64,000 bases of DNA from Spirosomataceae bacterium TFI 002 (GTDB lineage Bacteria; Bacteroidota; Bacteroidia; Cytophagales; Spirosomataceae), in assembly GCA_900230115.1 (NCBI GenBank), contig LT907983.1:4448774-4512773 (forward strand), written 5' to 3'. The translations under genes and the position numbers were made by a program. How positions within the stretch are numbered: position 1 is the first letter of the stretch; each line of letters starts with the position of its first letter. This document shows positions 36,310-45,172 of this stretch, piece by piece. The notes beneath the pieces were generated by a model. The model saw only the letters and a program-made list of their open reading frames with translations. It had not been told where the DNA came from and did not search any database.

Positions 36310-36858
36310 TTATTTGTTTCTACTCTTTTTGTACGCTTTAGCTGCCAGAAACAACAAAAAGCCGAAAGCTAAAATTCCTAAAAATAGATAAGAGAAATTG
36401 AGCATATCACGTACAACTGCAAGCAACACTATTGCTACTAAAAAGAGGGTAGGGAATTCATTAAGCAACCTAAACTGAAAACTTGTAAACTTGTCTATTC
36501 CAGCAGCTTGGTTTTTCATTATCGTTCTACAGAAGAAATGGTAGCCAGTTAAAATAACCAATAGTACAAGTTTAACCCTGATCCAGTTTTGACTCAAAAG
36601 AGCTGGGTTGCTAAAAAGCATCACTAAGCCGCAAGTCCAAGTAATTACCATTGCTGGAGTGGCAATTATTTTATAAGCACGTGATTGCATTAAACTAAAC
36701 TCGTTCTGCATGTATGCCCTGTGTTCTAAGGGCTTGTCTTTGGTTTCAGCATGATAAACAAATATGCGAACTAGGTAAAATAGTCCGGCAAACCACGAAA
36801 CGAAACCAACAATGTGTAATGCTTTAAAAAAAAGATAATATTCAATCACAGTATTCAA
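36310..36858 (-). CDS. hemJ: Protoporphyrinogen oxidase HemJ
   Basis: 182 residues with four or five membrane helices. FKALHIVGFVSWFAGLFYLV (His15 region) and RIFVYHAE are the HemJ (UPF0093) signature, and a conserved charged stretch follows (RAYMQNEFSLMQSRAYKIIA). HemJ oxidises protoporphyrinogen IX to protoporphyrin IX in heme synthesis at the inner membrane. No other hem gene is nearby. Confidence 0.9.
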   Translation of the reverse strand: MNTVIEYYLFFKALHIVGFVSWFAGLFYLVRIFVYHAETKDKPLEHRAYMQNEFSLMQSRAYKIIATPAMVITWTCGLVMLFSNPALLSQNWIRVKLVLLVILTGYHFFCRTIMKNQAAGIDKFTSFQFRLLNEFPTLFLVAIVLLAVVRDMLNFSYLFLGILAFGFLLFLAAKAYKKSRNK

Positions 36859-36899
36859 TTTGTTTTTAAAAATAAAAACTTCTTCGTATCGTTGGTTTT

Positions 36900-38795
36900 A
36901 TGTCTGATCTAAACCGTAGAATGAAGCAAAGCTTAATCTTAATTGTATTTTTATTATTTCTCCCTCTGCTCGGTTCTTCTCAGTCCAAAAAGAGTAAGTC
37001 TTACTACGACAAAGGTATCACAGCTTTTAAAGAAAGGGATTTTTCTAAGGCAAAAATATTTTTCGACAAAACACTTGAAGTTTCTCCAGAGTGGGCAGAT
37101 GCTTACTTTGGCATGGGGCAAGTGTACTCTGCCGAAATGAATAAAGACCTTGCAGCAAAGTATTTTTACAAAACCATTTCACTAGATAGTACGAACAAGA
37201 CATTCATGCCAGCATATAGTTTTCTAGGTGCGTATGAATTGAAAGCTAACAATTACGAAAAAGCTAAACAGCACTATACCAAAGCACTTGATTGGACTCA
37301 AAAGGGTTCTAGAGTTGCATTACAATTCGAAAAGCAAATTGCGGCCTGTGATTTCTCAATACTCAGTATTAAGAATGCTTATCATTTAAAACCTTCTAGA
37401 TTGAGTAAGGTGGTAAACTTTAAAGAAAAGCAATATTTCCCGGTACTCACTGCAGATGAAAAACAATTGTTTTTTACCGCACGAAGTGGTGACGGTGACG
37501 AAGATATTTACTTTTCGGAAAGTGAAAATGGTAATTGGACAGTCCCGAAATCTATTTCAGATAGTATCAATACTAGTTTTAATGAAGGAACCTGTACCAT
37601 TTCTGCGGATGGTAAAATGCTTGTTTTTACCTCTTGCGAGGGAAGAGAGAATTTTGGAAGTTGTGATTTGTATTTCAGTGAAAAAGTGAAAGGTGCTTGG
37701 TCTCAACCTAAAAACCTTGGAGAAAAAATAAATTCTAAATATTGGGACTCGCAACCTAGTCTTTCTAGCGATGGTCATATGTTATTTTTCTCATCAGAAA
37801 GACCGTTAGGTCAAGGTCGCAAGGACTTGTACGTGAGCTACTGGAGTGAAACGGAAGGTTGGCAAGAAGCTCAAAACTTGGGTAAAACCATCAATACTTT
37901 TGGTGACGAAGTGTCTCCCTTTATTCATGCAAATAGCAAAACCTTATTTTTTGCGTCTAATCTACATCAAGGAATGGGAGGGTATGATCTTTTTTTAGCA
38001 GAAAAAGACGGAATAAATTATTCTCAACCAGAAAATCTTGGCTATCCAATCAATACTGAGGAAGATCAACTCGCTATGTTCATTACATCTAATGGTAAAT
38101 CTGCATATTATTCTGTTGACAGGAAAGACTCAGTACACTTATATCAATTCGAAATACCAAGTGCATTGATTGATAAAATTAGCCCTACTATTTATATCAA
38201 AGGGAAAATTGTTGATGCAAAAACACAAGCAGGAATTAAGAGTACTATTGAATTGATTGATATAAATAGTAATGAAAAATTATCTTCTTTTGAATCGGAT
38301 AAAGAAGATGGGACTTTTATGGCAGTGGTGCCGTCGGCTGGTGATTATGCCTTGTATATTAGTAATCCAGCCTATTTTTTCAAACGCCTAGAATTCAATG
38401 TGGATGATCCTAAAAACTTGGAGGAGATTAGCGTTTCTATGAGATTAATAGAAAAGGATGTTCCAGAAGTTTTGAAACACATTTATTTTGAAACTGCTAG
38501 TTTCGCTCTAAAAGATGAATCCAGAGCCGAATTAGATAAGCTTACGCAACTCGCCAAAGAAAATCCGCAACTAAATATTCAAATTGCTGGTCACACCGAC
38601 GATGTGGGGGCGGATCAAGACAATTTGTTGTTATCTGAAAAGAGAGCCCAGTCAGTAATTGCTTACTTAAAAGAGAAAGGAATAGCTTTAAACAGGCTTG
38701 CTGCCAAGGGTTTTGGCGAGGCTGTTCCTTTGGTTCCCAATACCAATGAAGAGAATAGACAAATGAATAGAAGAATTGAGTTGAGGTTCTTTTAG
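36900..38795 (+). CDS. PorE-like TPR / beta-propeller / OmpA envelope protein
   Basis: Up to 631 residues. The signal peptide begins at Met8 (MKQSLILIVFLLFLPLLGSS), so the true start is probably 36921. Domains in order: TPR repeats (about 30-160, AFKERDFSKAKIFFDKTLEV), PD40/WD40-like propeller strands (about 180-410, e.g. SPFIHANSKTLFFASNLH), a carboxypeptidase-regulatory-like fold (about 430-515) and an OmpA peptidoglycan-binding domain (about 530-631, IAGHTDDVGADQDNLLLSEK and NRRIELRFF). This is the order described for PorE of the type IX secretion system. OmpA proteins with this plan also have other roles. It fits with the SprB-type adhesin at the end of the window. Confidence 0.85.
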   Translation: MSDLNRRMKQSLILIVFLLFLPLLGSSQSKKSKSYYDKGITAFKERDFSKAKIFFDKTLEVSPEWADAYFGMGQVYSAEMNKDLAAKYFYKTISLDSTNKTFMPAYSFLGAYELKANNYEKAKQHYTKALDWTQKGSRVALQFEKQIAACDFSILSIKNAYHLKPSRLSKVVNFKEKQYFPVLTADEKQLFFTARSGDGDEDIYFSESENGNWTVPKSISDSINTSFNEGTCTISADGKMLVFTSCEGRENFGSCDLYFSEKVKGAWSQPKNLGEKINSKYWDSQPSLSSDGHMLFFSSERPLGQGRKDLYVSYWSETEGWQEAQNLGKTINTFGDEVSPFIHANSKTLFFASNLHQGMGGYDLFLAEKDGINYSQPENLGYPINTEEDQLAMFITSNGKSAYYSVDRKDSVHLYQFEIPSALIDKISPTIYIKGKIVDAKTQAGIKSTIELIDINSNEKLSSFESDKEDGTFMAVVPSAGDYALYISNPAYFFKRLEFNVDDPKNLEEISVSMRLIEKDVPEVLKHIYFETASFALKDESRAELDKLTQLAKENPQLNIQIAGHTDDVGADQDNLLLSEKRAQSVIAYLKEKGIALNRLAAKGFGEAVPLVPNTNEENRQMNRRIELRFF

Positions 38796-38858
38796 TTAAA
38801 AACTTTTAAAATGGCGAATGCGGACTTTCTTTTGGCTAAAATTGTAAAACGATAAAAC

Positions 38859-38890
38859 TTTGATTAAGCCGATGCATTTGACGAACTTTG
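38859..38890 (+). promoter_or_regulatory. Candidate promoter of the trxB operon
   Basis: TTTG (38859-38862), a 20-base spacer and GAACTTTG (38883-38890), followed by CAGC. One mismatch from the -7 consensus. Same layout as the proximal rplC promoter. Confidence 0.45.
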
Positions 38891-38927
38891 CAGCTTTTAA
38901 GAGGGTTGTAAAGAATAAAAAATATAA

Positions 38928-39863
38928 ATGAGTACTGAGAAAATAGATGTGTTGATTTTGGGTTCGGGCCCAGCAGGTTATACGGCAGCAATATATGCTT
39001 CAAGAGCAGGTTTAAAGCCTGTGATGTACATGGGAATGCAGCCAGGTGGTCAACTTACAATTACAAATGATGTAGAGAATTATCCGGGCTATCCAAAAGG
39101 AATTCAAGGTCCCGCGATGATGGAAGAATTCAAAGAGCAAGCAGAGCGATTTGGTACTGATGTTCGTTATGGAATGGCAACTAGTGTTGATTTTAATACA
39201 CCGCTTAACCACAAAGTAACAATTGATGAAAACCTCGTCTTGGAAGCAAAAACAGTAGTTATTGCAACAGGAGCCTCTGCTAAGTGGTTAGGTTTGGAAT
39301 CAGAGCAAAGATTAAATGGTATGGGCGTTTCAGCTTGTGCGGTATGTGATGGGTTCTTTTACAGAGGCCAAGAAGTAGTTGTAGTAGGAGCAGGAGACAC
39401 TGCTTGCGAGGAAGCACATTACCTATCTAAGTTGTGTAGCAAAGTAACGCTTTTGGTTAGAAGAGACGAATTTAGAGCTTCGCAGATCATGCAAAATAGA
39501 GTCATGAACACGGCTAATATTGAAGTTATGTTCAACACTGAAACTGTAGAGGTTTTAGGTGAAAGTGAAGTGTCTGGTGTAAAAGTGATCAATAACGTTA
39601 CAAAAGTAGAAAGCGTAATACCTTGTACTGGCTTTTTTGTTGCCATAGGTCATAAGCCCAATACCGATATTTTTAGAGATTTTTTAGAGTTTGATGAAAC
39701 TGGCTACATCCAAGTTGTAAAAGGAACGAGCAAGACAAACATAGAAGGGGTATTTGCTTGTGGAGATGCTATGGATAATGTTTATCGTCAGGCAGTTACA
39801 GCAGCTGGTACAGGTTGTATGGCAGCATTAGACGCTGAAAGATATTTAGCAGCACACGAATAA
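38928..39863 (+). CDS. trxB: Thioredoxin reductase
   Basis: 311 residues. FAD site GSGPAGYTAAIYASRAGL near the start, redox pair Cys137/Cys140 in ACAVCDGFF, NADPH site GAGDTACEEA (154-163) and the C-terminal VFACGDAMDN FAD contact. It reduces thioredoxin with NADPH. It leads a likely operon with an M23 peptidase (11-base gap) and bshB1 (8 bases). The bacillithiol link raises the possibility of a thiol-related role, but the CxxC pair supports an ordinary TrxB. Confidence 0.95.
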   Translation: MSTEKIDVLILGSGPAGYTAAIYASRAGLKPVMYMGMQPGGQLTITNDVENYPGYPKGIQGPAMMEEFKEQAERFGTDVRYGMATSVDFNTPLNHKVTIDENLVLEAKTVVIATGASAKWLGLESEQRLNGMGVSACAVCDGFFYRGQEVVVVGAGDTACEEAHYLSKLCSKVTLLVRRDEFRASQIMQNRVMNTANIEVMFNTETVEVLGESEVSGVKVINNVTKVESVIPCTGFFVAIGHKPNTDIFRDFLEFDETGYIQVVKGTSKTNIEGVFACGDAMDNVYRQAVTAAGTGCMAALDAERYLAAHE

Positions 39864-39874
39864 AAAACAGATTA

Positions 39875-41071
39875 ATGCTAGTAAGATTTTTGATTTTAGG
39901 CTTGTTTTTAACTCCATTCTTGAGTTTAGCTCAGAAAGAAAGGGGGAAAGTAGTACGTGCCCCTAAAATTTTTCAAAAGAATAAAAGCCAAGAACCCGAA
40001 AAGGTAGACGAGCGAAATTTCAATAACTCTTTTGAAAATGAAGCCGATTTTATTTTTGAAGAGGAGCCTAAGCTTAGATTCATTAATCAGTTTGAGCCTA
40101 AAGAGTCCAAAGTAACTGTTCCATCTAATGTAGAAGGTGAAAAAGCTTTTAGCAATAGTGTTATTAGAATTGAGCCAATTAGAGAAGTCAATGAAACTGT
40201 ACAAGACGACACATCTTCCATAGATGAAGGTGAGTTAATGATCATTGAAATTGAGCAGCAAGCCCAATTCCCTGGTAGTGACGAAATGGTTAAAATTGCC
40301 AGTTATTTTTCTATTTGGGATACGCGAAATGTAAACCCTTATGGTATAAACCCGAGAGAATTCGACGAAGTAGTGCCCATAAAGTTATACGATCTTACTC
40401 AAGGTCGTTATTGGGCTTCGCCTTTAGATGCTTGCCCGCTTACGTCGCATTTTGGATGGAGATCTCGTCGTTGGCATTTAGGAACCGACATTGATCTTGA
40501 GACCGGTGATCCCGTATACTCTGCATTTGATGGAATAGTACGTATATCGGGAACACACAGTGGATGGGGACGTACAGTTGTTGTGAGACATTACAATGGA
40601 CTAGAGACCTTGTACGGACACCTTTCTAAAATAAACTTTGAAGAAAATACCATTGTCAAAGCTGGAGATGAAATAGGTAAAGGAGGAAATACAGGAAGAA
40701 GTAGTGGATCTCACTTACACTTCGAAACCAGATTTGAAGGTAATGCCTTTGATGCAGAAAATATATTCACTTTTAGTAGAAATAAAACTGAAATAAGAAG
40801 TCAAGAATTGGTCATGACTTCCAAGTTTTGGAATTATTTGAGGGGAGGTTCGTCTAAAATTGTGATCGACCTAGAGGACGAAGATGACTTTGATGAAGAG
40901 GAGGAAGTTCCAACTAAGATTGTTGAAACTCAGTGGTATCGTGTAAGAAAGGGAGATAATTTGACAAGGATTGCAAGTAATTATGGGACTACAGTTTCTG
41001 AGCTCTGCAAGTTGAATAGAATAAGTGCTTACAAAAAGTTATTTGTAGGCATGAGGTTACGTGTGAAATAA
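39875..41071 (+). CDS. Secreted M23 metallopeptidase with C-terminal LysM
   Basis: 398 residues. Signal peptide 1-20 (ending SLAQ), a low-complexity acidic stretch to about 130, an M23 LytM domain with the zinc ligands His201 and Asp205 (HLGTDID), His249 (YGHL) and His280/His282 (GSHLHFE), an acidic run (332-345) and a LysM domain (355-398, YRVRKGDNLTRIASNYGTTV). All catalytic ligands are present, so it probably cuts peptidoglycan cross-links during growth or division. It lies in the trxB-bshB1 operon. Confidence 0.92.
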   Translation: MLVRFLILGLFLTPFLSLAQKERGKVVRAPKIFQKNKSQEPEKVDERNFNNSFENEADFIFEEEPKLRFINQFEPKESKVTVPSNVEGEKAFSNSVIRIEPIREVNETVQDDTSSIDEGELMIIEIEQQAQFPGSDEMVKIASYFSIWDTRNVNPYGINPREFDEVVPIKLYDLTQGRYWASPLDACPLTSHFGWRSRRWHLGTDIDLETGDPVYSAFDGIVRISGTHSGWGRTVVVRHYNGLETLYGHLSKINFEENTIVKAGDEIGKGGNTGRSSGSHLHFETRFEGNAFDAENIFTFSRNKTEIRSQELVMTSKFWNYLRGGSSKIVIDLEDEDDFDEEEEVPTKIVETQWYRVRKGDNLTRIASNYGTTVSELCKLNRISAYKKLFVGMRLRVK

Positions 41072-41079
41072 TATAATTA

Positions 41080-41799
41080 ATGCAGAAATTAGATGTTTTA
41101 GTATTTGCAGTTCATCCTGACGATGCTGAGTTAGGGTGCTCAGGAACAATTGCTAAATATGTTGCTAAGGGTTTTAAAGTTGGAATCGTAGACTTTACCA
41201 CTGGTGAATTAGGAACAAGAGGTTCAGGTGAAATAAGATTAACAGAGGCAGCTGAATCAGCAAAAGTCCTAAAACTGAGTGCTAGAGAAAATTTACATAT
41301 GCGAGACGGTTTCTTTAGAAATGATGAAGAACATCAGCTTGCTTTAATTAAAGTATTAAGAAAGTACCAACCAGAAATCGTACTCGCAAACGCTCCAGAA
41401 GATCGCCATCCTGATCATGGAAGAGCAGCTGCACTTGCGATTGATGCTTGCTTTTATTCAGGACTTAGGAGAATTGAAACCGAAGATGCCGAAGGTAACA
41501 AGCAAGCAGCTTGGCGACCAAAGAATTTATTCCACTATATCCAGGACAGGTACATTGAACCCGATTTTGTAGTAGATGTTACTGATTATTGGGAAGTTAA
41601 AGATCTTTCAATTAGAGCCTTTAAAACTCAGTTTTTTGACCCAAACAATACTGAGCCATCAAGTTATATTTCTTCACCAGAATTTATGCAATTTATAGAA
41701 GCCCGTGGGAAAGAAATGGGGCATAAAATAGGAGTGAAGTATGGCGAAGGATTTGTGAAAAGTAAGACTTTGAAAGTAGAGGACTTATTTTCTATTTAA
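41080..41799 (+). CDS. bshB1: Bacillithiol biosynthesis deacetylase BshB1
   Basis: 239 residues of the PIG-L/LmbE type. The zinc site is AVHPDDAELGCSG (His12, Asp14/Asp15) with a later HPDHGRAA. FTTGELGTRGSGEIRLTEA and FFDPNNTEPSSYISSPEF are characteristic of BshB1, which deacetylates GlcNAc-malate to GlcN-malate, the second step of bacillithiol synthesis. bshA and bshC are not in the window. It is the third gene of the trxB operon. Confidence 0.92.
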   Translation: MQKLDVLVFAVHPDDAELGCSGTIAKYVAKGFKVGIVDFTTGELGTRGSGEIRLTEAAESAKVLKLSARENLHMRDGFFRNDEEHQLALIKVLRKYQPEIVLANAPEDRHPDHGRAAALAIDACFYSGLRRIETEDAEGNKQAAWRPKNLFHYIQDRYIEPDFVVDVTDYWEVKDLSIRAFKTQFFDPNNTEPSSYISSPEFMQFIEARGKEMGHKIGVKYGEGFVKSKTLKVEDLFSI

Positions 41800-41803
41800 A
41801 GTA

Positions 41804-42580
41804 TTACCAATATTTCCCTTTTGTAATTATTCTTTTCATTCCTCTCCCGAAAATGTATAGGTGAGAAGTAACGCTTTCTATTAAACCAAAGTGCTTTTTT
41901 AGAACTTTGAATCTATCATATAGTGACCTTCCTAGTTGTTGATTTGAAACGCCTCCTTCAAGATATTTAGCTAGTGGTTGGTTATAATATAATTGACTTT
42001 TTGATTTTTTTACGGCATTTATTTCGTAATCTAAATCCGCACTAAGGTTATCAATGTCATATTCACTTATAATCGATTTTGATGCTATAAATGATTGATG
42101 ACAAACGAGCATTCCAAAGCGAAAATCTTTCCAATATAGCTTCTTAGGTAGCTTGTGTGGGGTTATTACAGACCTCAAACCTCTTGAGACTCCATTGTCA
42201 TTTACAAATAACGCATCACCATAGATAAGGTCAGTATCACTATTCATTTGAGAAATGATATTTCGAAGTATATCAGGAGAAGCAATTTCGTCACCAGCAT
42301 TCATGAACCACACGAAATTGCCTTTTGCGACCTTAATACCTTTATTCATTGCATCATATATGCCCTTGTCGCGTTCGGAAATTAATGTATCTATATGTTC
42401 TTTGTATTCGTCTATTATGGAAAGGGTATTATCTTTTGAGGCACCATCAATTATTATGTATTCAAAGTCCCTAGATGACTGCTTAATAACGCTTTTAATT
42501 GTCCTTTCGAGGACTTTTTCGGCATTGTAAGTAATTGTGATAATTGAAAATTTCACCATATGCTGCTTAATTAAAAGCAC
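41804..42580 (-). CDS. Family 2 glycosyltransferase
   Basis: Up to 258 residues. The better start is Met8 (MVKFSIITITYNAEKVLERT, at 42559). GT-A fold motifs: YNAEKVLERTIKSVIKQS, DYEINAV later, YIIIDGASKDNT and the acceptor-site WFMNAGDE. It transfers an unknown sugar in surface-glycan synthesis. It converges on bshB1 with a 4-base gap and opens the glycan island 41804-47614. Confidence 0.88.
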   Translation of the reverse strand: MLLIKQHMVKFSIITITYNAEKVLERTIKSVIKQSSRDFEYIIIDGASKDNTLSIIDEYKEHIDTLISERDKGIYDAMNKGIKVAKGNFVWFMNAGDEIASPDILRNIISQMNSDTDLIYGDALFVNDNGVSRGLRSVITPHKLPKKLYWKDFRFGMLVCHQSFIASKSIISEYDIDNLSADLDYEINAVKKSKSQLYYNQPLAKYLEGGVSNQQLGRSLYDRFKVLKKHFGLIESVTSHLYIFGRGMKRIITKGKYW

Positions 42581-42804
42581 TCCGTTTACGAAAGTTATTC
42601 AGGAATATTCGAAAAAATATGCGGGCCCTTTGTGGTCGCTAAGCAAAGTTAATAGAAATTAATGTGGCTAGCTCGATCACTCCTTTTTAAATGAGACTGA
42701 AAACTTGTATGCTAACTTAAGTTAAATTGGATTTTGTATTAAAGTTTAATGTCAGTTTATTTTAATTAATTTTGAGCCTATTCCTGTTTTAATAAACAAA
42801 TTAG

Positions 42805-43560
42805 ATGTTTTCAACATTATACGGCCGAAAGGCTCTCCAGCCAATATTCAAAAAAGTATTCTCATTTGCAGTTAGAGGGCTAAATTACGGTATGGTTGGC
42901 TCAGGAGAGAAGTGGGTTTTAAATTATATTAAATCCAAGCTTGTTAAACCGAAAGTGATCTTTGATGTAGGGGCTAATATTGGAGAATATTGTATAGACC
43001 TTCGTAGTGTTTTTGGCTCAAGTCCTACTATTTATGCTTTTGAGCCAATTGCTCAGACATACGAGATGTTGGTTGAAAACTGTAGAGATATTGATATAAA
43101 GACAATAAACATTGGTCTAGGTGATAAAGATGAGATTACATCATTTTTCATTAATCCGAGCCAGCATACATTTGCCTCTAAGTTTTCAAGGCAGAATAGC
43201 GAAGCAGAATTGCACACCAAAGTAGATGTCAAAATAAATAGAATCGATAGTTTTTGTAAAAATCAAAATCTAACAAATATTGACTTTCTCAAACTTGACA
43301 TTGAAGGCAACGAGTTTAACGCGTTAAAGGGAGCTGAAGAAATGCTTGCTGCTGGTAAAATCAAATTCATTCAATTCGAATTTGGGGGTACTTCTTTAGA
43401 TGCCCGTGTATATTTTCGCGATTTTTGGGAAGCTTTGAGTTCTAATTATAAGCTCTATAGAATCTTGAAAGATGGTCTGGATGAAATTGAAACTTATCAT
43501 TTGAGAAATGAAGTTTTTTACTACTCAAACTACCTTGCAGAACTTAAGACCAGCAAATGA
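42805..43560 (+). CDS. FkbM-family methyltransferase
   Basis: 251 residues. SAM-binding motif VIFDVGANIGEYCIDLRSVFG starts near residue 50, then IYAFEPIAQTYEMLVENC and DFLKLDIEGNEFNALKGAEE, which define FkbM. These enzymes O-methylate sugars or other acceptors. Its stop overlaps the next gene's start by four bases (ATGA), so it is coupled to the fucosyltransferase-like gene. The acceptor is probably a sugar of the local glycan. Confidence 0.88.
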   Translation: MFSTLYGRKALQPIFKKVFSFAVRGLNYGMVGSGEKWVLNYIKSKLVKPKVIFDVGANIGEYCIDLRSVFGSSPTIYAFEPIAQTYEMLVENCRDIDIKTINIGLGDKDEITSFFINPSQHTFASKFSRQNSEAELHTKVDVKINRIDSFCKNQNLTNIDFLKLDIEGNEFNALKGAEEMLAAGKIKFIQFEFGGTSLDARVYFRDFWEALSSNYKLYRILKDGLDEIETYHLRNEVFYYSNYLAELKTSK

Positions 43561-44375
43561 AAACACAAATTGATGTAATTCCTTTCGGTGGGCTTGGTAA
43601 TAGGCTACGGGTACTAAATTCGGCTCTTTATTTAAGCCAAAAAATAGGTGCAAAGGTCAGTTTGGGTTGGATTGTGAAAGCAGAGCTAAATACCGATTTT
43701 AATAATTTATACGAAAGTGCAACAATACCCTTTGAAAGGGTTGGGAGCTTTAGGATGACTTTGTTTCACTACTTTTTGAAGCACATTTTTGTACAAAAAT
43801 ACACCGGGGTCTATAAAATCATATTGTCACTATTTTACGATTTGATCATATTCGATAATGAAGCTTTGAATTGGTCCAAAGAGGAATTAATCGAAAAAAC
43901 TACTGGCTCAAAAAAAGTTTTGATAGCGACTTGTTATCAGTTTTGGGATTTTCCTGATTACAACAACTTTGTATTGACTAGGGATTTAAAAGCTAAAGTT
44001 GAGAGTTATTCTAGAAGTTTTGAAAATGTAATAGGGGTTCACGTCAGAAGAACTGATCATATAGATATTATTAAAGCGTCATCTTTAAACTCTTATTTTG
44101 AGCAAATGGATAAGACGCTGAAAGAATCACCTGAAAGATCTTTTTTCATTTGTTCAGACGACGCGGAGGTAAAGAAAGAACTTAAGGACAAGTATGGGAA
44201 TAAGGTGTTTTTTAATGAAATAGAGCTTTCAAGAGCGAGTACTGTAGGAATGGAGGGGGCAATTTTAGATATTTATCTTTTGGCTAAAACAGAGAAAATC
44301 ATTGCCAACTCTAAAAGTAGTTTCGCAGTGTTGGCAAGTAAAATTGGTAAAAATAAGGAGATTATAGAAGTTTAG
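43557..44375 (+). CDS. Fucosyltransferase-fold glycosyltransferase
   Basis: 272 residues. PFGGLGNRLRVLNSALYLSQ (N-terminal loop), VIGVHVRRTDHIDI (the HxRxxD-like nucleotide-sugar motif) and GAILDIYLLAKTEKIIANSK match the GT11/GT23 fucosyltransferase fold. It probably transfers fucose or a related deoxysugar from a GDP donor, though the donor cannot be read from sequence. Start overlaps the FkbM gene by four bases; a DUF268 gene follows after 5. Confidence 0.75.
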   Translation: MKTQIDVIPFGGLGNRLRVLNSALYLSQKIGAKVSLGWIVKAELNTDFNNLYESATIPFERVGSFRMTLFHYFLKHIFVQKYTGVYKIILSLFYDLIIFDNEALNWSKEELIEKTTGSKKVLIATCYQFWDFPDYNNFVLTRDLKAKVESYSRSFENVIGVHVRRTDHIDIIKASSLNSYFEQMDKTLKESPERSFFICSDDAEVKKELKDKYGNKVFFNEIELSRASTVGMEGAILDIYLLAKTEKIIANSKSSFAVLASKIGKNKEIIEV

Positions 44376-44380
44376 ATTCA

Positions 44381-45172
44381 ATGAATAAATTAAGAAAGGG
44401 ATTCAATTTTATAGCAGCTTATCTAGGATTTAGGTTTGCAGACTTAGCCGCTACTTTTAAAGGCCTAGGCTGGTATTTTAGAGACTTATCAAGCTTTAAA
44501 GAAGCTATAAAAGTAAGTGGGGACAGTGAATGGCCCATGCAGCTATATCCTATCTTTAAAGACAAAAGTGATATGAGTGGGAGTGCTCGTGGGCAATACT
44601 TCTTTCAGGACTTATATGTTGCCAATCTAATTCATGGTAACAATCCTCTTAGACACATTGATATTGGTTCAAGAATTGATGGTTTTGTAGCTCACGTTGC
44701 TTCATATCGAGCGATTGAGGTAATGGACATACGTCCTCTGAAAGACGAGTTGCAAAATATTAGTTTCTTACAAGCAGACTTAATGAAAGAGGACCCTGCT
44801 TTTTTCGAATGTACAGACTCACTTTCATGTTTACATACGATTGAGCACTTTGGACTAGGCCGTTACGGTGACCCCATAGATATTGATGGCCATTTAAAAG
44901 GGTTGGAGTCCATGTACAAAATGATTAAGCCTGGAGGTTTATTCTACTTTTCTACTCAAATTGGACCTCAGAAAGTGGCTTTTAACGCCCATAGGATTTT
45001 TAGTATGCAAACACTTTTGAATATTTTCAAAGACAAATACGAGGTGCTTACTTTTTCCTATATCAATGATAGTGATAAGTTAATAATTGATGCTGAACTT
45101 ACTGAAGAGGGAATCAGAACAAATTATGGATGCAAAATGGGTTGTGGGATTTTTATACTTAAGAAAATTTGA
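44381..45172 (+). CDS. DUF268 protein, probable sugar-modifying methyltransferase-like
   Basis: 263 residues. HIDIGSRIDGFVAHVASYRA, VMDIRPLKDEL and CLHTIEHFGLGRYGDPIDID match DUF268, whose fold is like SAM-dependent methyltransferases (a degenerate glycine-rich loop DIGSR is visible). The end GIFILKKI is complete. It is third in a coupled run of three plus-strand genes, all likely acting on one glycan. Function otherwise unknown. Its 3' end overlaps the convergent flippase by 14 bases. Confidence 0.75.
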   Translation: MNKLRKGFNFIAAYLGFRFADLAATFKGLGWYFRDLSSFKEAIKVSGDSEWPMQLYPIFKDKSDMSGSARGQYFFQDLYVANLIHGNNPLRHIDIGSRIDGFVAHVASYRAIEVMDIRPLKDELQNISFLQADLMKEDPAFFECTDSLSCLHTIEHFGLGRYGDPIDIDGHLKGLESMYKMIKPGGLFYFSTQIGPQKVAFNAHRIFSMQTLLNIFKDKYEVLTFSYINDSDKLIIDAELTEEGIRTNYGCKMGCGIFILKKI

